Positions 16,631-24,027 of a DNA stretch of 64,000 nt are shown piece after piece (within the stretch, counting starts at the first letter, position 1; the number at the start of each line of letters is the position of its first letter). Location of the stretch: positions 372,001 through 436,000 of the forward strand of contig NZ_JBIVFT010000001.1 in assembly GCF_044748305.1 (NCBI RefSeq), read 5' to 3'. The translations under genes were made by a program, and so were the position numbers. Below the pieces are notes generated by a model. The model was not told the origin of the DNA, searched no databases, and saw only the letters and a list, made by a program, of their open reading frames with translations. This DNA is from Arthrobacter_E sp044748305 (GTDB lineage: Bacteria; Actinomycetota; Actinomycetes; Actinomycetales; Micrococcaceae).

Positions 16631-17337
16631 ATGATGCCAGATTCGTAATCTCTGTGCCGGAGGTCGTCCGGGAAAGGCGCGCGGACCTCGACTTCTATAG
16701 GCCATCTCTGGAGTCCGGCCCGGCGCCGATGGTCGTCCTGGTCCATGGAGGCCCGATCCCGCCCGGGAAGGACATGCGGGACTCGGTGCTCTTCTCCGGC
16801 TACGCGGCTCTCCTGGCCGACCACGGCTGCGCGAGCGTCATGTTCACCCATGGGCTCCACTCGCCGAGTGACTACCCGGCTGCCGCCGCAGACGTGACGC
16901 TGGCGGTGGAGCAGGCCAGGGCTCTGCCCGGCGTGGACCCTGAACGGGTCGCCTTGTGGTTCTTCTCGGGAGGAGGGCTACTGGCCGCCGATTGGCTGTC
17001 CGCGACCCCACCCTGGCTGAAATGCCTGGCCCTGAGCTATCCGGTACTTGACGCTGACGAGAGCTGGGGTGTGGATCCGCGTTTCCGCCCGGTTCAGGCG
17101 CTCAGAGGGCCGGATTCTCCACCGATGCTCTTGACGCGTGTGGGGCGGGAGTCCCCGCAATTCGCTCCCGGTGTTCAGCGCTTTGCGGACGCCGCCCGTC
17201 ATCAGGACGCACCACTGGAGATCATCGACCTCCCCGATGGCCAACACGCCTTCGATGTCCTCGACCACACTGAGGCATCACGTGAGGCCGTGATGCAGGC
17301 CGTCCGATGGGTGTCCAGAATGCTGGCGTCCGCTTAG
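16627..17337 (+). CDS. Alpha/beta hydrolase (dienelactone hydrolase/esterase-like)
   Basis: 236 residues from GTG 16627, overlapping the padR stop. MVVLVHGGPIPPG carries the oxyanion-hole HGG; WFFSGGGLLAADW is the nucleophile elbow (Ser in FSGGG); LLTRVGRESP and DLPDGQHAFDVLDHT hold the probable acid and the catalytic His. Fold and motifs resemble small BAAT/DLH-like esterases. The last codons LASA-stop coincide with the left 15-bp direct repeat of the accessory island, so the 3' end of this gene seems to be the insertion target. Confidence 0.8.
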   Translation: MNDARFVISVPEVVRERRADLDFYRPSLESGPAPMVVLVHGGPIPPGKDMRDSVLFSGYAALLADHGCASVMFTHGLHSPSDYPAAAADVTLAVEQARALPGVDPERVALWFFSGGGLLAADWLSATPPWLKCLALSYPVLDADESWGVDPRFRPVQALRGPDSPPMLLTRVGRESPQFAPGVQRFADAARHQDAPLEIIDLPDGQHAFDVLDHTEASREAVMQAVRWVSRMLASA

Positions 17338-17338
17338 A
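17324..17338. repeat. Left 15-bp direct repeat (candidate attL)
   Basis: TGGCGTCCGCTTAGA, the last codons and stop of the hydrolase gene. It recurs exactly at 25826-25840. Base composition and gene type change immediately after this site. Confidence 0.55.
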
Positions 17339-17486
17339 AAGCGCCAATGATCCGCAGTCGCGTGCCAGATACGTGCATTCAGGTGATCGGCGAGTCGGTC
17401 ACCGCACCGACAGTCGCATCCTTAGTTTCGCCGGCAACATCTCGGCCGTGTCTTTGAGGTGTTGTCTCGGGTCGCAAAGTTCAAGC

Positions 17487-17508
17487 GGTCGGCGGTGTTC
17501 AGCCGACC
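17487..17508 (-). terminator. Hairpin downstream of the peptide operon
   Basis: GGTCGGC (17487-17493) / GCCGACC (17502-17508) with an 8-nt loop, about 28 bases past the MFS stop on its strand. The rest of 17339-17535 shows no gene. Confidence 0.45.
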
Positions 17509-17535
17509 AGGGGACAGTCCTCGACGCTGTGCTAT

Positions 17536-18834
17536 CTATTTGTCCGGCGATGCTGCAGAGACTTTCTTATCGAGTCCGGCCTCTCGTCTATGTCCGGAGG
17601 CGAGGAGTGCCCCTCCGATGATCGTGGATAGTCCGCCGAGTGCCACAGCACTCGGCACGATGACCGATCCCGAACCCGGAATGGCGAAGAATGCGGATGC
17701 CAGCATTGATGACACGAGGGCGCTGAGCGCCGATGCAGAGTTTGTTGTCGAGGCAATCCGACCTGTCATTTCAGTAGGTGCAGAGTTCAGGACCATTGGT
17801 GACTGTACGACAGCGAAGATACTGAAGATGCCGCCTGAAATACCCATGAGAGCGAATGAAGCGATCAAGTCGGGGGTAATGGCCAGAGCAACATATGAAA
17901 CGCCTAGCATCGAAAGGCTGAAGACATAAATCCGCACCATGCGCCACCTGACAATTAGTTTCGGAGCGAGAAGAGATCCGCAAAGTGCACCCAAGCCAAA
18001 AAGGGCCGAAGCGAGTCCATACTGTGAGATTGTTCCGCCTTTGGTCTCCACCCAGAGCAGAATTAGGGCAACATTGTTGATTCCCATTGGGATCCCGTAA
18101 AACACGGCGCCAAGAAGCACCGCCCGTAAGGCCGAAACTTCCCAACACACTCGCCAGCCGGTAATGAGAGCTCGGAAAAAATTGACTTTTCTCTGTCTCG
18201 ACGGGTTTGTCGTCATGTCCGGTCCGGTGGACCGGATTGATAGACTTAATAAGGCTCCGATCGCAAACATTGCCATTATCAAGGCGAGGCTCGGGACCAG
18301 CCCCACTTGGACAAAAACGGAGGGCCCAGCGGCGGCCGAACCGATGGATAGCGCGGTGAGGACTGTCATCGAGGTGCTAGCGGCAGCTGGTCGTAATGGC
18401 GGAGCGATAATCTGTTGGACGTACTTGGCTCGTGCTGCTAGGAATAGCTGATTGAGCGTCGAACATACAGTAACCAAAATAAGAAGAACTGCGGCGCCAG
18501 CAGCCACCCTATCGTAGGCGGGAATTATCCCAATTCCAAGTACCAGGGCAGCCGAAGCGCGACCGCAGTTCGCGACTACTATGGAACGCTTGGCCCCAGA
18601 GTTGTCGGCGACAACTCCCACCAGGACGCCAGCAACAATTCGTGGCAGAGTCGACAGGAGGACGTAAAGCCCGATCAGCACTGGACGAATTCCGTCAGCG
18701 TTGGTTGAGGCGATGATCCATGCATACACAATTGATTCGAGTAGGAACTCGCCGAGGGTCGTTGATGCAACTATGAGAAGGAGGCGCCGATAGTCGGCGT
18801 CCCTGAGTATGTCGAGGCTGCCCGTTACGCCCAT
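17536..18834 (-). CDS. MFS exporter of the peptide operon (EntS/MFS_3-like)
   Basis: 432 residues, about 12 membrane segments. The N-terminal RDADYRRLLLIVASTTLGEF and the loop VGVVADNSGAKRSIVVANC (motif A, D-x-x-G-x-K-R) fit the MFS_3/enterobactin-exporter group, proton-driven exporters of small molecules. The start ATG overlaps the dioxygenase stop by 10 bases, so translation is coupled. It probably exports the mature product and gives self-resistance. Codon use is more A/T-rich than in the flanking core genes. Last gene of the five-gene operon. Confidence 0.85.
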   Translation of the reverse strand: MGVTGSLDILRDADYRRLLLIVASTTLGEFLLESIVYAWIIASTNADGIRPVLIGLYVLLSTLPRIVAGVLVGVVADNSGAKRSIVVANCGRASAALVLGIGIIPAYDRVAAGAAVLLILVTVCSTLNQLFLAARAKYVQQIIAPPLRPAAASTSMTVLTALSIGSAAAGPSVFVQVGLVPSLALIMAMFAIGALLSLSIRSTGPDMTTNPSRQRKVNFFRALITGWRVCWEVSALRAVLLGAVFYGIPMGINNVALILLWVETKGGTISQYGLASALFGLGALCGSLLAPKLIVRWRMVRIYVFSLSMLGVSYVALAITPDLIASFALMGISGGIFSIFAVVQSPMVLNSAPTEMTGRIASTTNSASALSALVSSMLASAFFAIPGSGSVIVPSAVALGGLSTIIGGALLASGHRREAGLDKKVSAASPDK

Positions 18835-19781
18835 GATTGCTCTTCGAGAATCTGGCTGGCTCTCGCCCTGACCGATGGATTTGAGTGTAGCTGGGCGTTG
18901 ATCAGGGCTTGAACGGCTTCGGGGTCACCCTGAGCGCCCAGCTTTAGCGCCTCCAAGGCGCGCCAATCTTCCCAAACACGATCAAACTGGACGACCTCGG
19001 GATGCCGGGTGATCCATGAGGCTTCGGCGTAAGCTCTTGGCGATAGTGTTTCCTTCCAAGTTGAACCGTCATAGGGCTGAAGCGCATTATCACAGATCGG
19101 GTCGGAGAACGCCTGGAACCTGGTTTCGATACTAACTCTCCAGCTATTCCCTGTATTGACCGCTCCACCATGCGGCGTGGTTGCGTAGAAAACGATCGCG
19201 TCTCCGGGTTCGAGGGTATAAACAGCCCTTGTGCCTAGAGTGGGCGGATCGAGAGTCCAGCCCGACTGATTGTCGCTGGACAACCGGAGTCCCTCTGGTA
19301 TTTGATTTCCATTGTTCGATGCGTAAACAGGGAGACTCCCCGTTGATTCTGTAACTGGGAACACAGGCGTCCACATCGTCACTTGACGCATGGACCCTTG
19401 AAGCTCAAAACAGTCAGCATGGATACTCGGCGCAACTGCCCACCCCTCGGAATCCGGAGGCATAGCACGGACCCAGCGATTCGGATGAACGAACACTTCA
19501 TCCCCGAATACCTTTGCCAAGGAAACTCGAAACTCTTCGGATCCAGTCAGGGCCCTGATGCGTTCGGAACGCCGTATTATTGGTAGGGAAGCGGCACGAG
19601 CTACATTCTCGTCTTCGCCCGCAACAAAATATGGCTGTCCAGCTTCGAATTTACCATCTGAGATTCCCAGGGCTATCAGCTCGTCCAGGACTGCCGACTG
19701 GACTGCCGTAAGTAGTTCCTTGTCGTGCACTCCGCGCAGCACCGCATAGCCACGGGAGTTCAGCTCTTCCTTAAGGTCCAT
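18825..19781 (-). CDS. PhyH-type Fe(II)/2-oxoglutarate dioxygenase
   Basis: 318 residues. The facial triad is visible: His121-x-Asp123 in SIHADCFELQG and His204 in TTPHGGAVN, with the 2-oxoglutarate-binding Arg215 in SWRVSIETRF. Supporting features are GYAVLRGV at the N-terminus and EPGDAIVFYATTPHGG typical of phytanoyl-CoA dioxygenase (PhyH) proteins. Such enzymes hydroxylate or otherwise oxidise unactivated carbons; in peptide pathways they modify side chains. The gene starts four bases after the nitroreductase stop and overlaps the exporter, so it belongs to the same transcript. Substrate is inferred to be the precursor peptide or a fragment of it. Confidence 0.85.
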   Translation of the reverse strand: MDLKEELNSRGYAVLRGVHDKELLTAVQSAVLDELIALGISDGKFEAGQPYFVAGEDENVARAASLPIIRRSERIRALTGSEEFRVSLAKVFGDEVFVHPNRWVRAMPPDSEGWAVAPSIHADCFELQGSMRQVTMWTPVFPVTESTGSLPVYASNNGNQIPEGLRLSSDNQSGWTLDPPTLGTRAVYTLEPGDAIVFYATTPHGGAVNTGNSWRVSIETRFQAFSDPICDNALQPYDGSTWKETLSPRAYAEASWITRHPEVVQFDRVWEDWRALEALKLGAQGDPEAVQALINAQLHSNPSVRARASQILEEQSWA

Positions 19782-19785
19782 GAGG

Positions 19786-20523
19786 CTAAATCGCCTGGTT
19801 TGGGTTCACGGCCGGAACGCCAACCCGCACGAAATGTAAGACATCACGTTCCGGCGGCAGCCCCAGGACGGACGCAACCCTCGCTTCGGAGAGCGCCGGG
19901 GTCATGCGGGTGCCCAAGCCGAGGTTTGATGCCAAGAGTGTCAGGGTCTGCGCGTACCGTCCCGCGTCAACAAGCTCCTGAAAGTATGACGAGGTCGAAT
20001 CTGGACGACATGAAGCGTGATACTCCCAGTCCACCCCAAGGAAGATACCAAGCCCATCACCGTCCGCCCACAATTGGCCTTGAACCATTGAGCTGGACCG
20101 AACTTCTGAGTCAGCGAAAAACAGGAGCTGCCTGGGCGAGTTATCTACAAGCCACCATCCGTCGCTCCATCCTTGCACATTCTGGGTACGAATACCGACG
20201 AACACTGACGGAGAGGAGCCCTGAATTCGATAGATCTGAGCAATCAGTTCCCTCATCGCCGTCACAGGCAGCTCATTCCGCTGCCAGGCGACGTGAGATC
20301 TACGCCGAAGTGCCCGACCTAGATCGTATCCACTGATGATCGACACGGCTGCTTCCGGATGTCCAAAGAGACCAAGTTTATCCGCATCGGGATCTTTCGA
20401 AGCCCGAAGGAACTCCAAATATGGTCGATGCCAGTCATATTTCGACCACGAATCAGGAACCCCTAGAAACAGGATCTCCTCCGGGCTGACGCCTTCCCGC
20501 ATGATCTGCGTAGCTTTCGTCAT
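19786..20523 (-). CDS. Nitroreductase-fold flavoprotein, second oxidase of the peptide operon
   Basis: 245 residues. ALRRRSHVAWQRNELPVTAMRELIAQIY resembles the start of the nitroreductase fold (Arg-rich FMN phosphate contact), and the end, VDAGRYAQTLTLLASNLGLGTRMTPALSEARVASVLGLPPERDVLHFVRVGVP, is the classic C-terminal nitroreductase/SagB block. The fold binds FMN at a dimer interface. Its start overlaps the SagB-like gene (ATGA), and the two may form a heterodimer, as in fused tandem SagB proteins. Expected chemistry is dehydrogenation of a peptide backbone or azoline-type ring; not proven. Confidence 0.75.
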   Translation of the reverse strand: MTKATQIMREGVSPEEILFLGVPDSWSKYDWHRPYLEFLRASKDPDADKLGLFGHPEAAVSIISGYDLGRALRRRSHVAWQRNELPVTAMRELIAQIYRIQGSSPSVFVGIRTQNVQGWSDGWWLVDNSPRQLLFFADSEVRSSSMVQGQLWADGDGLGIFLGVDWEYHASCRPDSTSSYFQELVDAGRYAQTLTLLASNLGLGTRMTPALSEARVASVLGLPPERDVLHFVRVGVPAVNPNQAI

Positions 20524-21494
20524 GAGAACAGTTTTCCCTTCATAATACGAGGCAGGCAGCAGGCGTCTAGATACTCGGAACCGAACTCAATATCGATATC
20601 GACGGCACTTTGGTAGTCCCAATTGACATAACTGGCCAAGGCGGCAAGTTGACCATCCGCATGTCCAGCATCGACAAACACTGCCCGCGAGCTACGCGGA
20701 TCACGATATCGGAACATGTCTCTTTCGATTGCCGCTGCGATCTCAAGTTCAATAATCCACTCACTGCCGAATGAATAGCCGCCCTGAGAACTCAACGGGG
20801 TGAGTTCATTCCGTCTTACGTTGAAGTGATAGCGTCCTGAAGGGACTACGGGGCTTTCACGTACTTGGATGAACAGTTCCAGAGGATGCCTGGCTCCGCC
20901 TGATGGGATGCTCTTATGCAGGAGCGGCATCTGCATATACTTCGACACAGAATCCTCGTAGGCTACAGTCTTTGAGATTTCACCGAAGACGCCGACGATA
21001 ACGGTGGAGAACTTTTGAAGTTCAGAATGCGGGATAGCATCGGGCGTCAGGTCCGCAACGCGCGGCAGAGGAATTGACTCAGATCCAGCAAAGGCCGGGA
21101 TCTCCAGATATGGGCTGGGCCCGTTGGCAGCCTTCGTGAGGTAGGTTCGCATGATCGCAGCATCGTCGCGCAAGGCGTCCTGACCTGTGCTCATATCCAT
21201 GAAGGGGTAGTCGCGGGTTGCCTCATGGTGTCTATGGTTGGACCGCATCTCGGCACCGACAAAGACACCAGACTGTATCAACTTATCCGCAAGAACTTGA
21301 GCCTCCGATGGCTCCAAGTCACACAATTCTTCGAGTACTACGCTTGGCTCAAAAGTGTTCTGCTCTTCCACCAGCCAAGCCCCAAGACCCTGATGGGTAA
21401 TCACCATCGGAGCAGTAGATGCATGGCCCTGAATTCCTAGGCCTGAGCCAGTATCCCAGGCCAAGAGGCCGGGCGAGAGTCTATATTCCATCAT
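20520..21494 (-). CDS. SagB-type peptide dehydrogenase with N-terminal RRE-like domain
   Basis: 324 residues. Residues 5-80 (RLSPGLLAWDTGSGLGIQ, then QGLGAWLVEE, VVLEELCDLEPSEAQVLADK, QSGVFVG) have the beta-strand/winged-helix pattern of PqqD-like RiPP recognition elements. The SagB signature SIPSGGARHPLELF is at 205-218, followed by YRDPRSSRAVFVDAGHADGQLA near the C-terminus, as in SagB/ThcOx FMN oxidases that turn azolines into azoles. ATG 21494 has AGGTGA six bases upstream. No cyclodehydratase (YcaO) is present in the window, which is unusual for this family. It follows the precursor gene after a hairpin. Confidence 0.82.
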   Translation of the reverse strand: MMEYRLSPGLLAWDTGSGLGIQGHASTAPMVITHQGLGAWLVEEQNTFEPSVVLEELCDLEPSEAQVLADKLIQSGVFVGAEMRSNHRHHEATRDYPFMDMSTGQDALRDDAAIMRTYLTKAANGPSPYLEIPAFAGSESIPLPRVADLTPDAIPHSELQKFSTVIVGVFGEISKTVAYEDSVSKYMQMPLLHKSIPSGGARHPLELFIQVRESPVVPSGRYHFNVRRNELTPLSSQGGYSFGSEWIIELEIAAAIERDMFRYRDPRSSRAVFVDAGHADGQLAALASYVNWDYQSAVDIDIEFGSEYLDACCLPRIMKGKLFS

Positions 21495-21522
21495 CGGTCA
21501 CCTTTCGAAGCATGCAAAGACA

Positions 21523-21556
21523 GAGCCGAGGGCAGGTGAAATCCTGCCCTCGGCTC
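21523..21556 (-). terminator. Hairpin between precursor gene and SagB gene (attenuator)
   Basis: Perfect 14-bp stem GAGCCGAGGGCAGG / CCTGCCCTCGGCTC (21523-21536 and 21543-21556) with a 6-nt loop, 12 bases past the precursor stop. It is followed on the minus strand by TGTCTTTGC, a weak U tract. Partial termination here would make precursor mRNA more abundant than enzyme mRNA, a common arrangement in RiPP operons. Confidence 0.8.
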
Positions 21557-21568
21557 ATGCTCGACGAT

Positions 21569-21673
21569 CTAGCGAGCAGCCTTGGATGGCTGCGGCTTGG
21601 GACGCTTCTTGAGGCCCCACGGGGACGCCAGGTTGCAGGTAGAGCTCTGCAGAAGTGCAGTGGTGCCGTTCAT
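21569..21673 (-). CDS. Putative 34-residue precursor peptide of the operon
   Basis: Small frame from ATG 21673 to TAG 21569, with AGGA five bases before the start. Residues 1-8 are MNGTTALL, 9-21 read QSSTCNLASPWGL, and 22-34 are a basic Pro/Lys/Arg tail (KKRPKPQPSKAAR). It has a single Cys13, a Ser-Ser-Thr run before it and one Trp19, all modifiable residues, and no hydrophobic signal peptide. It lies at the head of a coupled operon with oxidative tailoring enzymes and an exporter, and a hairpin separates it from them, as expected for a RiPP precursor. The polar tail could be a follower or recognition segment. I do not recognise a known family; it could instead be a regulatory leader peptide. 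Confidence 0.65.
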   Translation of the reverse strand: MNGTTALLQSSTCNLASPWGLKKRPKPQPSKAAR

Positions 21674-21702
21674 CTCGTTCCTATCTATCCCAGGTGATCA
21701 CT

Positions 21703-21739
21703 CTTGTGACCAGCGTCTCGTTGAGGCGCATGTCACAAG
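21703..21739 (-). promoter_or_regulatory. 37-nt hairpin/operator in the leader of the precursor gene
   Basis: CTTGTGAC (21703-21710) / GTCACAAG (21732-21739) enclose a second pair GCGTCTC / GAGGCGC around GTT; only two base pairs between them fail. It is 29 bases upstream of the precursor start codon. The downstream leader also contains GGTCAC...GTGATCACC, which could pair alternatively. It could be an operator or an RNA switch; a TTGACT box lies upstream at about 21766-21761. Confidence 0.55.
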
Positions 21740-22247
21740 CTAGCACGAATGTTGTCAGATTAGTCAAGTAGTCGGTCAAACAGATGGGTCGAAATCCTAG
21801 GTCTCGACCCTGTGGCAAGCAGCTTCCTGACGTCAGCGGCGCAATGGTCGGGCATGATGGGCCAGCGTCACTGGGCTCTTGATGGAGTAGAGCTACTCGA
21901 GATGCAGGAATAACTGCGAAGCGTCCCCCTCCTCTCGTGCCCCAATCGGAGGATTTGGTTGATAACGGCTTGATGCAGATGGGGCTGCGAGCGGCGTCGT
22001 TGCGCCCCATCTAGTCCTACTTGCCCCCTGCGAGGCGGGCCGCAGGAAGACTGATCGCGAATGCATCCATCCTGCGTCGAGCAGGTCGGGACGCCTTGTA
22101 ATCACTAGGGATTGAGGCTGATCCCGGACTTCGAATCGCGACTCCGATGAGACGACGTGCTATCAGTTTGATAGCACCCTGATATCAGCTTAGTAAGCTA
22201 ATCAAAGAAATAGGTTCGGGTCAGTGAGGCTTGTAGATTTTCTCAGA
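21740..22247. other. Non-coding stretch upstream of the peptide operon
   Basis: About 500 bases without a convincing gene. It holds the operon promoter region near 21740-21790, small inverted repeats (GAGTAG/CTACTC at 21885-21898, GATGGGGC/GCCCCATC at 21978-22011) and the palindrome cluster at 22157-22199. Composition is A/T-richer than the core genome. Confidence 0.5.
22157..22199. repeat. Cluster of three adjacent palindromes
   Basis: GTGCTATCA-gtt-TGATAGCAC (22157-22177), CTGATATCAG (22179-22188) and AGCTTA-G-TAAGCT (22187-22199) follow one another in 43 bases. They lie between the broken XRE regulator gene and the peptide operon and may be its former operators, or a recombination/replication site of the mobile element. 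Confidence 0.55.
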
Positions 22248-22487
22248 TCAGTGTCCTGATGCATTCCAAGGCGGCGCGAGCAGTTCATCCATACCGACGC
22301 CGAAGGCCTTCGCGAGACTCATCTAGGTCTTGAGATCGCCGTTGTACTTCCCTGAGGCTACGTTCAGAAGGGTCGTACGGCTGATGCCTGACGCTTCCGC
22401 AAGCTGATCGTGGGTGAGGCAGGACTCCTGCTTCCGGGCGTAGAAGATGTGTCGAAGCTGCATGAGGTCGACGCCCCTAGCCGGCAT
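22248..22487 (-). pseudogene. XRE-family regulator interrupted by an in-frame stop
   Basis: From ATG 22487 the frame reads MPARGVDLMQLRHIFYARKQ, then LTHDQLAEASGISRTTLLNVASGKYNGDLKT and a TAG at 22325-22323, after which the same frame continues MSLAKAFGVGMDELLAPPW to a TGA at 22248. This is a short Cro/CI-type helix-turn-helix protein; the position of the stop is a Trp (TGG) in typical relatives (…DLKTWLRLSRAF…). A single G-to-A change therefore explains the break. The truncated product would keep the DNA-binding helices but lose the C-terminal helix. Confidence 0.75.
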
Positions 22488-22599
22488 CCTTCAAGCGTAA
22501 GCGAATTGCGACTCGGGCGCAGTAAGAATGTTGTATTATTGGGACAGGCTATCTTGATCTCCTCTGCTACTCGCGAAAGGGATTCGATTATGCCGATTT

Positions 22600-23400
22600 C
22601 CACTTATCAGGTCGGCCGGCCAGCGATTTCGCGACCATCCCTCAGTTGCGAGCTTCTTGACAACGATGATCGCTCTAACGAGCTGAACCTGGGAATCGAT
22701 GGCTCTGATTTGCCACTCACGGCATACGGCGAGCTTGCGGTAATGATTCATTCAAGAACGGGCCAGTCGGCCCCCAACCGTTCGCCCGGCTGAAGTAGAG
22801 TGCCCGTCTGGCTGCTGACCGAGTCCAGGCCAAACTCTTCCGTCAGACCCCTAGTCTTCCTGCTGTCGTACCCGGTGTCGAGGTGGATCGTGATCTGCTC
22901 TGGAAGCAGATCTGCGAAAGGAATCCGGGTCTCAAATGCCGGGCGCAGGAACGGTGAGTCGTGGCGATTCGTGGGGGTGATCACGCATCCGACTGGCAAG
23001 TCATTGCCTTCGACGATCAGGCCCTGCTTCAGGCCACCGTTACCGCGATCCACCCGAGATCGACCGGCGGCTTCCCTGCCATTCGGGGCCTTAGCGATGC
23101 ATCCATCGACCGAAACGTTGGTGAAGTCAAGCCCGAGCATTTTGTCGTAGCCACGGAAACTCTCAGCGCCGCGGTTGGCGAAACCCCCGCTTTAGTCCAC
23201 TCATCTCGTCTGTGCTGGAGGGTCGTCACGGAGCAAGTGCGGTCTTCCGATTGCCGGTAGGACAGGCTGAACGCTGCCATCTCGATCAGCTTCTCAAAGA
23301 CGATCCGGGCAGAGACGCGAGGTCAAGGACCACCGTTGGGGTGATACACGTCCCGCGCGGGAATGTGGTCCTTAAAGGCCTATCAAAGGGCTCAAGGAAT
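22600..23400 (-). mobile_element. Decayed IS5-family transposase
   Basis: Pieces of one transposase lie in three frames of the minus strand. N-terminal: RIVFEKLIEMAAFSLSYRQ and CSVTTLQHRRDEWTKAGV (about 23330-23170), with an upstream stop. Middle: MLGLDFTNVSVDGCIAKAPNG, DRGNGGLKQGLIVEGNDLPV, TPTNRHDSPFLRPAFE and IHLDTGYDSR (23140-22830), carrying the first two catalytic Asp. C-terminal, after a shift near 22760: MNHYRKLAVCREWQIRA and RAIIVVKKLATEGWSRNRW. At least two frameshifts and a stop make it inactive. Terminal inverted repeats were not identified, so the ends are approximate. Confidence 0.8.
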
Positions 23401-23730
23401 TAGCGCCGAAGAGCGGGCGCAGAGCATTCAAGCCAATGATGAATGGAGCAGGGATCACCGAACCAGGTTTCGGACTCAAACCAAGGTTCCGAATCAAAGC
23501 CTGACGGTCATTCATAACTTACCAAGAGTGCGACCCTATTCAGAGTTCCGCTAAGAGGCGCTGCCGATCTCGGGCTCTTACCGCCGAGTGGAGGATCAAG
23601 TTTCGCCGGAGGGCCGCTGGTACTACTCGTTATTACAGTCCAACCAAGGCCGGCGGTCGGTGGTTAATAACGGTAGTCTGAGAGTTTTCCGGGAGTAGAG
23701 TAGAGAGAAGACGCGTGCCCAGGGGCGAAC
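23401..23730. other. 330-base stretch without recognisable gene
   Basis: No open frame here has family-like sequence or a good ribosome site. It lies between the transposase relic and the excisionase-like relic inside the island. Confidence 0.4.
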
Positions 23731-24027
23731 ATAGCAGACAAGCCGCTGACTGTGGCGGAAGCTGCGAAGCTCGCCAAGGTCTCCGAATCGACGTTCTGCT
23801 TCTGGATCGAACGCGGTGAGAGCAGGATCGAGCGCTCGCCCGGCCGTCGAATGCGGGTCGGAGAGTCGGAAACTCGATGCCTGAGGGCGCGGCTAGATGG
23901 CGAAGACGTTGAACCGTCGCGAATGCCACGCGACGCGGCAATGCCTATATCCAACCAAGATGTTTCGCCAGCAGGGCGGTTGCTGTCCAGAGGCCGGTTC
24001 CGAGTGCGGAGCCGGTGGCCGCATTGA
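23731..24027 (+). pseudogene. Excisionase-like (MerR-type HTH) relic without a start codon
   Basis: The frame KPLTVAEAAKLAKVSEST, FWIERGESRIERSPGRRMRV and LRARLDGED fits the small excisionase/helix-turn-helix 17 family used by integrating elements. A good AGGGGCGAAC stands exactly where a Shine-Dalgarno should be, but the codon after it at 23731 is ATA, not ATG; the only in-frame alternative is GTG 23752, which would cut into the domain. The 3' part overlaps the oppositely oriented gene below. Probably a remnant of the integration module. Confidence 0.5.

Noticed and set aside
17536..21673. Classification of the operon as a standard thiazole/oxazole-modified peptide or lanthipeptide cluster
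   Set aside because: No YcaO, LanB/LanM/LanC, radical-SAM or E1-like gene is present in the island; only the dehydrogenase-type and dioxygenase genes are.
21740..22247. Possible tRNA or tmRNA fragment near GGACTTCGAATCGCG (about 22124)
   Set aside because: A TTCGAAT-like loop is present but no acceptor or anticodon stem can be folded around it on either strand.
22590..22793. 67-codon plus-strand frame starting MPISTYQVGR, with a weak ribosome site
   Set aside because: Most of it is antisense to the C-terminal part of the decayed transposase, so it is probably a chance frame.
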